Shown: positions 45,087-53,718 of the stretch, piece by piece
Numbering within the stretch: the stretch's first letter is position 1
Layout: the number at the start of each line of letters is the position of its first letter
Assembly (NCBI RefSeq): GCF_003369835.1
Contig: NZ_QPMJ01000001.1
Coordinates: forward strand, 1,111,589 to 1,175,588
Source of the DNA: Halorussus rarus
GTDB lineage: Archaea; Halobacteriota; Halobacteria; Halobacteriales; Haladaptataceae
Reading direction: 5' to 3'
DNA length: 64,000 nt
Translations under genes and position numbers: made by a program
The notes under the pieces: model-generated
Database searches by the model: none
Told to the model about the DNA's origin: nothing
What the model saw: only the letters and a program-made list of their open reading frames with translations

Positions 45087-47109
45087 GTCTTACCACCGAG
45101 TCCGTCTTAACAGCTACGGCGGAGGTCGGTCGACGTCGCGGACCGAAGAACTGCGATTCCGACCAGAGGATGCCGATCCCGCCGGACGTATACACCTTCC
45201 CGCTCGACGCCACCGTCTCGCCAACCCACTGCTCGGAGACGAAGACGACGCCGCTTCCGGGTCGGTCGCGTATCCTGACTGCGAGTCGTCTTTGGCCCCA
45301 GTTCGACCGATACAGCAGTAGCTCTCGGTCCACTCGGACACCGTCCGTGATCTCGAGGGCGTACCCGTCGACCGCCACGTCGAAGTGCGAGAGCGTCCGG
45401 CGCGTCAGCCAGAGCGTCGCCGGGTCGAGTCCATGCTCCTCGACCTGCGCCCCGGCGGCCCGGAGCTGTGCATACTCCTGACTGGTGTACTGGACCTGAC
45501 CGGGCGGAGCGTCGTCCCGAGAGAACACACCCGACGCGTCGTCGGCGACCATGATGCTGGCGGTACTCCCGAGGACGACCAGCACGGCCACCACCAACCC
45601 CACGTGGACCCGGGACGGAGTTCGCTCGGCGAACAGCCTCGTGAGTCCGAGTCCCGTGACGAACGCGAAGAAGAACGTCATTGGGAACCGGATGCGCTTG
45701 ATGCCGCCTTGCAGCACGAGCGGCGTCTGGAAGATGAATATAGCGGTGAATAGGCCGGTGACCACCAGATGAGCGTAGCGCTTGTGACGGTCCGGACGCC
45801 GGAGGACGGCGGCGAGTGCGACCGCGAACACCGCGATGTGAAGCGCGTAGTAAATTCCCACCGGTCCGAAGAGGCTACGAACCGCGTCCGCGACCGTCGG
45901 TTCCGAAACCGTCAGACCGAGTGCGTAGATGGAGATACCTTCCGAGACACCGCTCCCCCGAGCGAGGACGTTGCTGACGAACTCTGAAGTGAGCAGGTGG
46001 AAGAATTCGGTGAGGAACTCCTTCTCCACCCACGAGAGGTAGGCCAGACCCGCGAGGAACGTCCCGAGTATCGGCTTGAACCGTGGAAGTGGGACCTCGA
46101 CGTCGAGGACCCGCCGGAAGAACAGTCCCGAGACGAAAAAGACCGTGAGGAGTACGCCCATTAGCACGAACGTGAAGTGATGCGTGAAATTGATGGCGAG
46201 GACGAGTGCGCCCGAAGAGAAGAGGAACTTCACTGCAACCGACCCCTCGAAAGACTCGACGTTGAGGAGGAGGTACAGCAGGAATATCCAGAAGGTGATG
46301 GCCATCGCCTGCGGGATGAAGTACGTCGAGTAGTAGAGGAACGGGTGGAGGGCGATCAGGCCGAACGTCGTGTTTGTCGCTAGACGCCGACTCCCGACCG
46401 TCACCTCGACAAATAGGAACCAGACCACGAGCAGGAACGCGAAACTAGCGATACCGGCGATCATGACCGCGTCATACGCCGATAGACCGCCGACGAGATC
46501 GATCATCGCCCCCAGAACGTGGAGCAGCGGTACGTTCTCGTAGTTCATCACGTCGATGGCCGAGACGTGGCCAACCGAGACGACCGATCGGACCGCGTCA
46601 ACGTGCAGGAGTGTGTCGGTGTTCCCGAAGTAGAAGTCGGTGTTCAGGTACTTGGTGAGCGGTGTGACCAGAAACAGCGCGACCAACTGTGCGAGTAGTC
46701 TCTGGCCGCCGTAGACGAGTTGGACCCCGACGACAAGGTACAGCGCCGGAAAGACGGTCAGGAGGAGCGGCCAGCGAGCGTCGAGTGTCCCCGCAGCGGC
46801 GATAGCCAGCCCGAACAAGATGAACGTCACCTTCGGCAATCGGCGAGCAGTCCGCTCGTTGAGGGTCGCGAGACTCTGCTCGCGCCCGCCAAACAAACGA
46901 GGCAGGGTGACGAGCAGGAGGGCGATGACCAGTCCGACGAGCGCGTAGGTCCCACGGACGGCGACGTACAGTCCGAAAAGTCTCGTGACGGCCAGTAGCG
47001 TGACGAGACAGAGGACGATGGCCACTCCGAGGAACTGCTCCCTCAGGAAGTCACTGAGTCGGGCGAGCGCTCCAGCCAAATCCTCGATGAGTGAACGGTA
47101 GTTCGACAT
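44986..47109 (-). CDS. Polytopic GT-C-like glycan membrane protein, second copy
   Basis: A 707-residue protein with about 13 membrane helices followed by a soluble outer domain. Landmarks match the paralogue at 11417: KYLNTDFYFGNTDTLLHVDA with its acidic pair, FTHHFTFVLMG, GIKRIRFPMTFFFAFVTGLG, and ILWSES just before the end. The paralogue stops about 25 residues after that point. Here the last 40 residues are Arg/His-rich, overlap the next gene and look non-native. It probably acts on lipid-linked sugars outside the membrane, as transferase or polymerase; this is inferred from fold and context. Confidence 0.6.
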   Translation of the reverse strand: MSNYRSLIEDLAGALARLSDFLREQFLGVAIVLCLVTLLAVTRLFGLYVAVRGTYALVGLVIALLLVTLPRLFGGREQSLATLNERTARRLPKVTFILFGLAIAAAGTLDARWPLLLTVFPALYLVVGVQLVYGGQRLLAQLVALFLVTPLTKYLNTDFYFGNTDTLLHVDAVRSVVSVGHVSAIDVMNYENVPLLHVLGAMIDLVGGLSAYDAVMIAGIASFAFLLVVWFLFVEVTVGSRRLATNTTFGLIALHPFLYYSTYFIPQAMAITFWIFLLYLLLNVESFEGSVAVKFLFSSGALVLAINFTHHFTFVLMGVLLTVFFVSGLFFRRVLDVEVPLPRFKPILGTFLAGLAYLSWVEKEFLTEFFHLLTSEFVSNVLARGSGVSEGISIYALGLTVSEPTVADAVRSLFGPVGIYYALHIAVFAVALAAVLRRPDRHKRYAHLVVTGLFTAIFIFQTPLVLQGGIKRIRFPMTFFFAFVTGLGLTRLFAERTPSRVHVGLVVAVLVVLGSTASIMVADDASGVFSRDDAPPGQVQYTSQEYAQLRAAGAQVEEHGLDPATLWLTRRTLSHFDVAVDGYALEITDGVRVDRELLLYRSNWGQRRLAVRIRDRPGSGVVFVSEQWVGETVASSGKVYTSGGIGILWSESQFFGPRRRPTSAVAVKTDSVVRRVGETTNRLQRHRRLPHVAHTGGAGAAIRVRYL

Positions 47110-47154
47110 AAATGATTTGGGTGTCAGACCGGCGGTCGCGACGACTGGTCCCGA

Positions 47155-48933
47155 TCAGAGGTCGTAGGCATCACACCAGAGTTCCACCGACGCGATTGCC
47201 GCCGCCGTCCCGAACTCGCCTTCGCCCTCCAATACGTCCGCGGCGACGCTATCGATAGCGTCCGTCGACCACTCTGGGCGACGGCGACTCTGTTCGAGGC
47301 GCGACACCGTCCACTCCCGGAAGGGCGGATACTCTCGAAGCCACCGATGGAACGGCGGTTCGGACAGCGTCCGATTGACCGACTCCTGAACCACGAACCC
47401 GACGCCGTGGAGGCGGTTGGGCATCGACGGAGGTATTCCGGTGCGCTCGTAGGGCAGTCGAGCCATCGCGGGTCCGAGACGACGAGCGAGGTCGAGCTTC
47501 AGCGGGGAGTACCCCCACGGAATCTTGCCGCCCGTTAGCGGGACTGTCGCCATCGAGCGGTCGGCTGGCAGACGACAGAGGACCGCCAGCAGGTCACCGC
47601 TAGCGAACGGGTGGCGCGTCCCGAACAGGCTCCGGGGTACCTTGTTGCTCAGAAGTTGGAACCGCGAGAAGAGGTTGCGAACGTTCACGTCAGTGACCGT
47701 CGCGGCGAACGTGTCCTGTTCGCTCCGAGTGACCTCCTCGGTGAGCGTCTCGACGGGGTTCACGTCGGCAGTCAAGTAGGTCTCTGCCTCGTCGGGGTCT
47801 AAGTTGCCGTGGCGGGCTAGAATCGCAGACTCGGGGCGAGAGTAGTTTCCCGGGTTGAGGTGGTAGCGCCACAACCCCTCGCCGAGGAACTCGCTGTGAC
47901 CAGACCCTTCGAACACCACGTCGAGGTCCGACCGTGGGAGTTCGAACGACGCTGCGAGTCCCAGAAGAGACGGCCACGCGATCATCCCGTCCACCAGTTT
48001 CACGGCCCGCGTCAGGAACTCCGGCACCTCGCTCGGCGGGTGAGCCACCGTCTCGTGGTCGAGCGATAGCCGTTTAGCGACCTTTGGCGCGAGGTCCACG
48101 TCGCTGTACCCGACCACCTTCCGGTAATCCAACGGCCGGTCGTAGGTGAACGCGGTCGGGAAGACGCCGTACTCGGCGAGGACGGTCCCCATCATACGGC
48201 TGTCGAGTCCTCCCGAGAGCCAGAGACCGATGTCGCCGGTGACGGTGTCGGTCACGTTCGTCACCGCGTTCCGGTACTCCCGGAACACCCGCTGGCCGTA
48301 GAACCGTGTTTCGGAGGTGTCGCAGGTCGGATGCCAGTAGCGGGTAACGGTGGTCTTGCCGCCTTCGTACTGCAGGAAGTGACCCGGGCGGAGACCGCGG
48401 ACGCCCGCCAGCAGGGTCCGCTCGCCCCAGACGCTTCCGAGCATCAGCATGTCCGACAGGGCCTGCGGGTCGAGTTCCGGGTCCACAAGTTCCGACAGCG
48501 GACCGACGTGTGAGCAGAAGGCGAACTCCTCGTCAGTCGTGCCAATTCCGGCGTTCGCATAGTAGAGTGGACGACTACCGATTTTGTCGGTCCCAAGCAG
48601 TAGGATCTCCCGGTCGACGTCCACTCCCGCCAGTGAGAACGGACCGTCAAGCTTTGAGAAGGTAGTCTCGGGCGATTCGAACAGTTCGTCCACGAGTTCC
48701 GTGGTCGAGTACCCCAGTTCGTCGCGGTTCGGGACGATGCCGAAGACCAGCACGTGCCGGGACCCCGACTGCCAGCAGGTCGTTCCGCCGGGGTCACTGT
48801 CGCCGTGATACGCAAGACCCACCTCTACGTCATCGCCGCTAACATCCTTCCAGTTTGACCACGATTCGGTCGGCATCGCCGCTCGAACTGCTTCGACGCC
48901 GCTCCCCCGTACTCCGCCCACCAACCCGGTCAT
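47155..48933 (-). CDS. Asparagine-synthetase-like protein without N-terminal cysteine
   Basis: 592 residues from ATG 48931-48933; an open frame reaching 49755 runs through the promoter and antisense to another gene. The C-terminal half has the ATP-pyrophosphatase signature LWLSGGLDSRMMG (SGGLDS at 240-245) and GSGHSEFLGEGLW. The N-terminal half has the glutaminase-like fold, with GTDKIGSRPLYYA. However, it begins M-T-G-L, so the catalytic Cys2 of glutamine-using enzymes is missing. Relatives in bacterial O-antigen loci (WbpS type) are thought to amidate sugar acids. With a ManNAcA pathway nearby, amidation of a uronic acid, using ammonia from another source, is plausible. Confidence 0.75.
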   Translation of the reverse strand: MTGLVGGVRGSGVEAVRAAMPTESWSNWKDVSGDDVEVGLAYHGDSDPGGTTCWQSGSRHVLVFGIVPNRDELGYSTTELVDELFESPETTFSKLDGPFSLAGVDVDREILLLGTDKIGSRPLYYANAGIGTTDEEFAFCSHVGPLSELVDPELDPQALSDMLMLGSVWGERTLLAGVRGLRPGHFLQYEGGKTTVTRYWHPTCDTSETRFYGQRVFREYRNAVTNVTDTVTGDIGLWLSGGLDSRMMGTVLAEYGVFPTAFTYDRPLDYRKVVGYSDVDLAPKVAKRLSLDHETVAHPPSEVPEFLTRAVKLVDGMIAWPSLLGLAASFELPRSDLDVVFEGSGHSEFLGEGLWRYHLNPGNYSRPESAILARHGNLDPDEAETYLTADVNPVETLTEEVTRSEQDTFAATVTDVNVRNLFSRFQLLSNKVPRSLFGTRHPFASGDLLAVLCRLPADRSMATVPLTGGKIPWGYSPLKLDLARRLGPAMARLPYERTGIPPSMPNRLHGVGFVVQESVNRTLSEPPFHRWLREYPPFREWTVSRLEQSRRRPEWSTDAIDSVAADVLEGEGEFGTAAAIASVELWCDAYDL

Positions 48934-49035
48934 ACTCCCTATACATTCTTTTGATAATAGAATATTTCGGTGAGATAGCGGGTAGTACGGTCGAACCGAC
49001 GATATTTTTATTACGATGGTCGGCGTCGATGCTCC
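48934..49035. promoter_or_regulatory. Bidirectional promoter region
   Basis: An AT-rich 100-base gap separates two divergent starts. GATATTTTTATTACG (about 49002-49016) is placed to serve the rightward GTG at 49036. CTATTATCAAAAG, read on the minus strand near 48950-48965, may serve the leftward gene. Confidence 0.5.
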
Positions 49036-50169
49036 GTGGATATCCGATACCTCGCACTCCATACGCCGGAGTCTGTCGGCTACGACTCCTGTGAGGAGTT
49101 CCTTGAGTTCGCGGAGTACCACCACGAGTACTGTCGGCTGATGGACGAGCGGGGACACGACGTGGAGTTCTGGCACCTCGGACGGTCCGAACGGAGCGTC
49201 CGACACGAGTATGGCCACCTCGTCAGGCAGTTTCCTGCGATCAACCCCGGAGAGTTCGGCAAAGAGCTCTCGCCGTCGCTGTACGTGGCCACGGTTCGGG
49301 CCTCGCCCGACGTGGTGCACGTCCACGGCTTCCACCAGTTGAACAACGTCCCGCTGTTGGTCTCCCAGTGGTTCACCGATAGCCTCGTGGTCCAGAATCA
49401 CGGGCCGTCGCGTGACGCTTCGGAGTTCGGGACCGCGCTCTGGTACCGCGGCCTCCGGGCGGCGTTCGCTGGAACCGACGCCACCGTCCTGTCGGTCAAC
49501 CGCAAGGAGGTCCGGAACGTCCGCCGCTTCAGCATCGGAAGCGACGTGGAGTACATCCCAAACGCTGTGGACACTGAGAAGTACCGTCCGCGCGATAAAT
49601 CGGAAGCCCGCGAGCGACTCGGCCTCGGCGACGGACGGTACGTTCTCTTCGTGGGCCGGATGGAGGAACCGAAAGGGGTATCGTACCTCGTCGATGCGAT
49701 GGCGGACGTGCCGGCCACGCTTCTGCTGGTTTACGGCGGCGGCGACGACGATCACGTCGCGGAGTTGCGCCGTCGCGCCACCGACTGGGGGACGAACGTG
49801 GAGTTTGTGGGTCGGGTCTCGGACGACGAACTGGTCGATTACTACAACGCCGCCGACGTTTGTGCGTTCCCGTCCCTCACGGAGGGTTTTGGCGTGGTCT
49901 GCCTAGAGGCGATGGCCTGCGAGACCCCGGTCGTAGGTACAACGGCTCACACGAGCGGCGAACAGGGCCACCTCGACCACGGTGAGACAGCGCTCGTCGC
50001 AGAACGGGCGGACGCTTCGAGTCTCCGCGACGAGATTCGTCGACTCCTTGACGACGACGAACTCCGGAACGCCATCGCCACCGCCGGTCGGGAGTCGGTG
50101 GTAGATGAGTTCAGCTGGCCCGCCATCGCCGACCAGCTCGAAGCCACGTATCGTCGGGGCGCGGTATGA
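49036..50169 (+). CDS. GT4-type glycosyltransferase
   Basis: A 377-residue protein from GTG 49036. The N-terminal half has GHDVEFWHLGRSERSVRHEY and PDVVHVHGFHQLNNVPLLVS. The C-terminal half has RYVLFVGRMEEPKGVSYLVD and VCAFPSLTEGFGVVCLEAMA, with an intact E-x7-E motif, then ETPVVGTTAHTSGEQGHL. It is GC-rich and acidic like the core genome. The next glycosyltransferase gene begins 154 bases downstream on the same strand, so both may be in one transcript. The sugar specificity is not readable. Confidence 0.88.
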   Translation: MDIRYLALHTPESVGYDSCEEFLEFAEYHHEYCRLMDERGHDVEFWHLGRSERSVRHEYGHLVRQFPAINPGEFGKELSPSLYVATVRASPDVVHVHGFHQLNNVPLLVSQWFTDSLVVQNHGPSRDASEFGTALWYRGLRAAFAGTDATVLSVNRKEVRNVRRFSIGSDVEYIPNAVDTEKYRPRDKSEARERLGLGDGRYVLFVGRMEEPKGVSYLVDAMADVPATLLLVYGGGDDDHVAELRRRATDWGTNVEFVGRVSDDELVDYYNAADVCAFPSLTEGFGVVCLEAMACETPVVGTTAHTSGEQGHLDHGETALVAERADASSLRDEIRRLLDDDELRNAIATAGRESVVDEFSWPAIADQLEATYRRGAV

Positions 50170-50323
50170 GGGTTTCCGAACCCATCGTCGGAACAGCAAA
50201 GCGAGACTGGGCGGCGAGAGGGCCAGAACGTTCAAAAGCGTCGGACCGGTCCCTGGCGGGAACAGTACCAAACGTGGGGCGTCGAACGGAAAACGAACGG
50301 GACGCGAACACAGGGGACTGAAC

Positions 50324-51397
50324 GTGAACGTCACACTCGTAACGCCGCACAGACACGGCGGTATGCTCCACTATACCTCGCAGTTAGCCAACGCTATGGC
50401 CGAACGAGCGGACGTGACCCAGTTCGTCGTATCGGGGGCCGACTCCAAGGTCTTCTCCGACCGCGTGGACCTGCGCGAACTCCCGTTGCCGGTCGAGGTC
50501 TCGGAACTCGGCCCATCTACCGTCTCGGGCCTCCGGACGGTGTACCGCCGGTTGAAGCGCGTCGAGAGCGACGTCGTCCACGTCACTTCCGGTCAGGAAC
50601 TGATACCGTTCGTCCTCCCGGCCGTCCGCGACCGGCCGTTCGTCTACACCTCCCACGATATCTACTATCACAGCGGCGAGTTCTCACTACGAGGGAGTGT
50701 GGTCCAGCAGTTGCTCGTCCGGTACGCCGACAGGGTCGTCGTCCACGGCGAGTACAACGTCGAGCAGTTCGCCCGGAAGTTCGGGAGTGCCGAAAAGGCC
50801 TTCGAGATAACGCACGGCGACTACGGGATGTTCGACTCCTACTGTGACGACCCGACGACCTACGAGCCCGAACTGCTGTTCTTCGGTCGGATAGCACCGT
50901 ACAAGGGACTGGACGTGCTTTTAGAGGCCGAGCGGTTACTCGCCGACCGGGTAGACGACTTCCGGATCGTCGTCGCCGGCGAGGGCGAACTCGACGAGTT
51001 CTGCCGCGAGCGCATCGCCGAGAGCGACCACGTCCGACTGCTCAACGAGTACGTCGCCGACGAGACGGTCTGCGAACTGTTCAGCAGGTGTCGCGCGGTC
51101 GTCCTCCCGTACCGTGACGCCTCCCAATCGGGCGTTCTTCCCATCGCCTACTCGTTCGAGAAACCGGTCGTCGCCACCGACGTCGGGACGAACCCCGAAC
51201 TCGTCGCCCACGAGGAGACGGGCCTGCTGGTCGACCCGGAGAACCCCCGCCAGTTGGCCGCGGCCTGTGAGCGACTCCTCACCGACCGGGAGTGGGCGCG
51301 AGAACTCGGTGCAGTGGCCCACCGGTTCGGGGAACGCGAGATGAGTTGGGACGACACCGCCGGACGACTGCTCGGAATGTACGACTCGCTCCGGTAG
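50324..51397 (+). CDS. GT4-type glycosyltransferase
   Basis: 357 residues from GTG 50324. The open frame reaches 50105, but the extra part is basic and overlaps the previous gene. The N-terminus NVTLVTPHRHGGMLHYTSQL has the acceptor-side glycine loop. DVVHVTSGQELIPFVLPAV follows. The donor half has ELLFFGRIAPYKGLDVLLEA and CRAVVLPYRDASQSGVLPIA, then EKPVVATDVGTNPELVAHEE. In the S-Q-S-G-V segment, glycine-rich loop and proline replace the first glutamate of E-x7-E, as in some GT4 subgroups. It closes the GC-rich part of the region. Confidence 0.85.
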   Translation: MNVTLVTPHRHGGMLHYTSQLANAMAERADVTQFVVSGADSKVFSDRVDLRELPLPVEVSELGPSTVSGLRTVYRRLKRVESDVVHVTSGQELIPFVLPAVRDRPFVYTSHDIYYHSGEFSLRGSVVQQLLVRYADRVVVHGEYNVEQFARKFGSAEKAFEITHGDYGMFDSYCDDPTTYEPELLFFGRIAPYKGLDVLLEAERLLADRVDDFRIVVAGEGELDEFCRERIAESDHVRLLNEYVADETVCELFSRCRAVVLPYRDASQSGVLPIAYSFEKPVVATDVGTNPELVAHEETGLLVDPENPRQLAAACERLLTDREWARELGAVAHRFGEREMSWDDTAGRLLGMYDSLR

Positions 51398-51753
51398 AGA
51401 CACCCGAAAGCGTGTCAACGTCCCATCACTCGCCACGCCCCTACCAAGCGAACCAGACGCACAGAAAAGACGATGTCTGGCCGACGGAACTGTTCAGGAT
51501 AGCTACTGTTCGTACGAGTCGACCCCGCACTCCAGAAGATTCACGAGTCGTTCGACGAGAACATGAGCAATTTCTGGTACGAACGTACAGTTCTTGTTTG
51601 AATTATTAATTTGGTACAATCGGGGTCGAATATGTGAAATCAGTGAAAAGAATGTATAGTTTACACGTTTGTACATGTCCCTTCGCACGTGGTTCACATA
51701 CTCCACTACGAACAGTAGGTCGGCGAACCGGCGTCGAACCGATTGTCGGCCGG
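51398..51753. other. Intergenic stretch
   Basis: No gene seen. Composition changes from GC-rich to mixed, with an AT-rich patch at about 51590-51670. Confidence 0.4.
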
Positions 51754-51948
51754 GTGTACGCTCAAGCCAAACACAAGTTCGGCCCTGATACCGTCACTAT
51801 TGACGTAGGTAGTTAAACAGTAGTGTTCCGGCCGGAATCGGGCTACGAACGCGGACTGATCGAAACCACGCTTTCCGAAGAAAACGTCCGGACCGAATTC
51901 GTATCTGAAATCAAGCCTAACGATGTCGTGTACGACCTCGGCGTGGCC
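51754..51948 (+). pseudogene. FkbM methyltransferase remnant
   Basis: The plus-strand frame reads VYAQAKHKFGPDTVTIDVGS, a TAA at 51814-51816, then TVVFRPESGYERGLIETTLS and EFVSEIKPNDVVYDLGVA. The last part is the entry to the SAM-binding fold of FkbM methyltransferases (compare GDVLYDVGANIG in the intact gene at 23536-24312). After it the match is lost. It is therefore a 5' fragment with a nonsense codon and a missing catalytic half. Confidence 0.6.
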
Positions 51949-52397
51949 CGTATTCGCAGTATAGACTTCCTGATAGGTTGGATCATCCGTGTCCACCGGC
52001 GTAGCCGGACGTGACAGATTCAATTCCGTCAAGTTCCTTGAACGCCGCTTCCTCGCACCAGAAACACCGTCGCCAAACGGTGCTTTGGCGGATTCGGTTA
52101 CCACCTGTTCGTTAGCTTCCGGGGTCTATGTATGTGACGTACAGTAAATCACGGGCGGCTGACGGTCTCGGATCTCGACCCTGTTTTTATCGGACAGATG
52201 CAGAAGAAGAGGACGAGAACGGAGTGTCCAGAAGACGTTGGGGCGGCACAGGAAGTTGCCTCACGCGGCTATCCGTGTTGGACGTCGTGCTATCGCCGAC
52301 CGCGCCCACACGATTACCTTTCATCATATCCCGATTCCGTAGCAGGGAGTCCACCATACGAAGATTGATACAGTAGTGTGTTCTCCATGTAACTCCG
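51949..52397. other. Intergenic stretch after the FkbM remnant
   Basis: About 450 bases with only short frames of no recognisable kind. A minus-strand frame (51706-52104) is mostly antisense to the remnant. Confidence 0.4.
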
Positions 52398-53426
52398 ATG
52401 GGACTTGATATCGAACTCATTCGCGAAACCGAAAGAGACGAGTGGGACTCGTGCGTGGTGAAGTCTCCACAGACGACCTTCTTCCACAGATACGATGCTC
52501 TACAATCGGTTGCCGACTACTTCGACGCGGCGCTTTATCCGCTAATCGGCTATCGAGGTCAAGAACCCGTCGGAATCCTTCCGCTATTCGAACTCGGAAA
52601 GGGTCCGTTCACGATTATCGCATCGCCACCCCCGCACCTCGAAGTGAACATTGGGCCTGCATTGCTGAACTACGACAAGGTAAAACAGCGAAAGAAGGAG
52701 AAACGCCACCGCGAATTCGTTGATGGATGTCTGGACTTCATCGAAGGTAACTTCGATACGAATTACGTAGACCTAAAGACAGCGACCCGTTATAACGACG
52801 TTCGACAGTTCATTCGACGAGGGTACGACGTGGGTGTCTCCTACACGTATGTTCTAGATCTAACGCCATCCGAAGAGGAACTGCTCGGCCGGTTCAGTCG
52901 GGACGCCCGGAGCAATATTACGAACGTCAACGCCGACGAGTACGTCACCGAACGAGGGAGTGCTGAAGAGATACCAGCTATCGTCAATCTCGTACAGCGT
53001 CGTTTCGACGAGCAAGACTTGTACTACTGGCTCAATTCGGAGTTGGCGGTCGACCTCTATACCACGTCGTCCTCCGAGTACGTCCGACCGTACGTCTGTC
53101 GTGTCGACGGCAAGATAGTCGGCGGAATCCTTGCGCTGGAACACGGCGATACCATGTACCGTTGGCAGAGCGGTTCACGATTGGACGTCGACATTCCAGT
53201 TACTGAACTTCTCGACTGGCACGTCATCCAGGACGCTCGTGAGCGCGACCTGAAATGCTACGACCTCGTCGGCGCGATGGAGCAGAGTCTCTGTGATTAC
53301 AAGTCCAAGTTTGCCCCGGACCCGGTGCCAGTGTACACGATGGAACGAAAAGGAATCGTAGCCTCGGTGGCAGAACAGGCGTACAGCCGTATGTCGAACA
53401 TGTTTCGGGATATCGTAGGTCTCTGA
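52398..53426 (+). CDS. FemAB/BioF2-like GNAT-fold transferase, second copy
   Basis: A 342-residue protein. ETERDEWDSCVVKSPQTTFF near the start parallels the N-terminal block of the protein at 33113 (NQWNHVVEQSDLGCLFHRYG). RPYVCRVDGKIVGGILALEH, MYRWQSGSRLDVDIPVTELL and CYDLVGAMEQSLCDYKSKFA form the C-terminal GNAT half. Proteins of this type move acyl or aminoacyl groups, perhaps onto a glycan. Four bases after its stop comes the GTG of a small gene, then a GT2 gene and UDP-GlcNAc 2-epimerase, all rightward and tightly packed, so this is the first gene of a four-gene unit. Confidence 0.75.
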   Translation: MGLDIELIRETERDEWDSCVVKSPQTTFFHRYDALQSVADYFDAALYPLIGYRGQEPVGILPLFELGKGPFTIIASPPPHLEVNIGPALLNYDKVKQRKKEKRHREFVDGCLDFIEGNFDTNYVDLKTATRYNDVRQFIRRGYDVGVSYTYVLDLTPSEEELLGRFSRDARSNITNVNADEYVTERGSAEEIPAIVNLVQRRFDEQDLYYWLNSELAVDLYTTSSSEYVRPYVCRVDGKIVGGILALEHGDTMYRWQSGSRLDVDIPVTELLDWHVIQDARERDLKCYDLVGAMEQSLCDYKSKFAPDPVPVYTMERKGIVASVAEQAYSRMSNMFRDIVGL

Positions 53427-53430
53427 CAAC

Positions 53431-53718
53431 GTGAACCGCCTTGGGGTTGAGTCCCAAGGCACTCAGCCTGCTCCGCCTGCAGAAAAAATGGTGTCAGAAA
53501 CGGGGGATGGAACGAATACAACGGTAAGTTACGATTCGTTAGGTCTTGTCGGTGAAAACGGTACTCAGTACGTTATCTTTGGTCATAGAAAATATCCCCT
53601 TGAACAATTAGCGGGGTATTTTGAATACGGTGTCCCTGTATTCAGAGCAGTGCTGGGCGGAAGCCGGAACGGACACCGTACAACGCAGTTTCTACGGAAG
53701 GAGTGGTTGTATGAGTAA
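53431..53718 (+). CDS. Small protein of unknown function in glycan operon
   Basis: 95 residues from GTG 53431, or 76 from ATG 53488. A disordered N-terminus is followed by a compact part: VSYDSLGLVGENGTQYVIFG, KYPLEQLAGYFEYGVPVFRA and TTQFLRKEWLYE. I do not recognise the family. Its stop overlaps the start of the GT2 gene by eight bases, so expression is coupled. It could be a regulatory subunit or a remnant of an upstream domain of the GT2 enzyme. Confidence 0.55.
   Translation: MNRLGVESQGTQPAPPAEKMVSETGDGTNTTVSYDSLGLVGENGTQYVIFGHRKYPLEQLAGYFEYGVPVFRAVLGGSRNGHRTTQFLRKEWLYE

Noticed and set aside
48934-49755. N-terminal extension of the asparagine-synthetase-like frame
   Set aside because: It runs through an AT-rich promoter region and antisense to a well-defined GT4 gene; the family match begins at 48933.
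52128-52376. 82-codon plus-strand frame before the FemAB-like gene
   Set aside because: Basic composition, no motif, and an equally long frame on the other strand.
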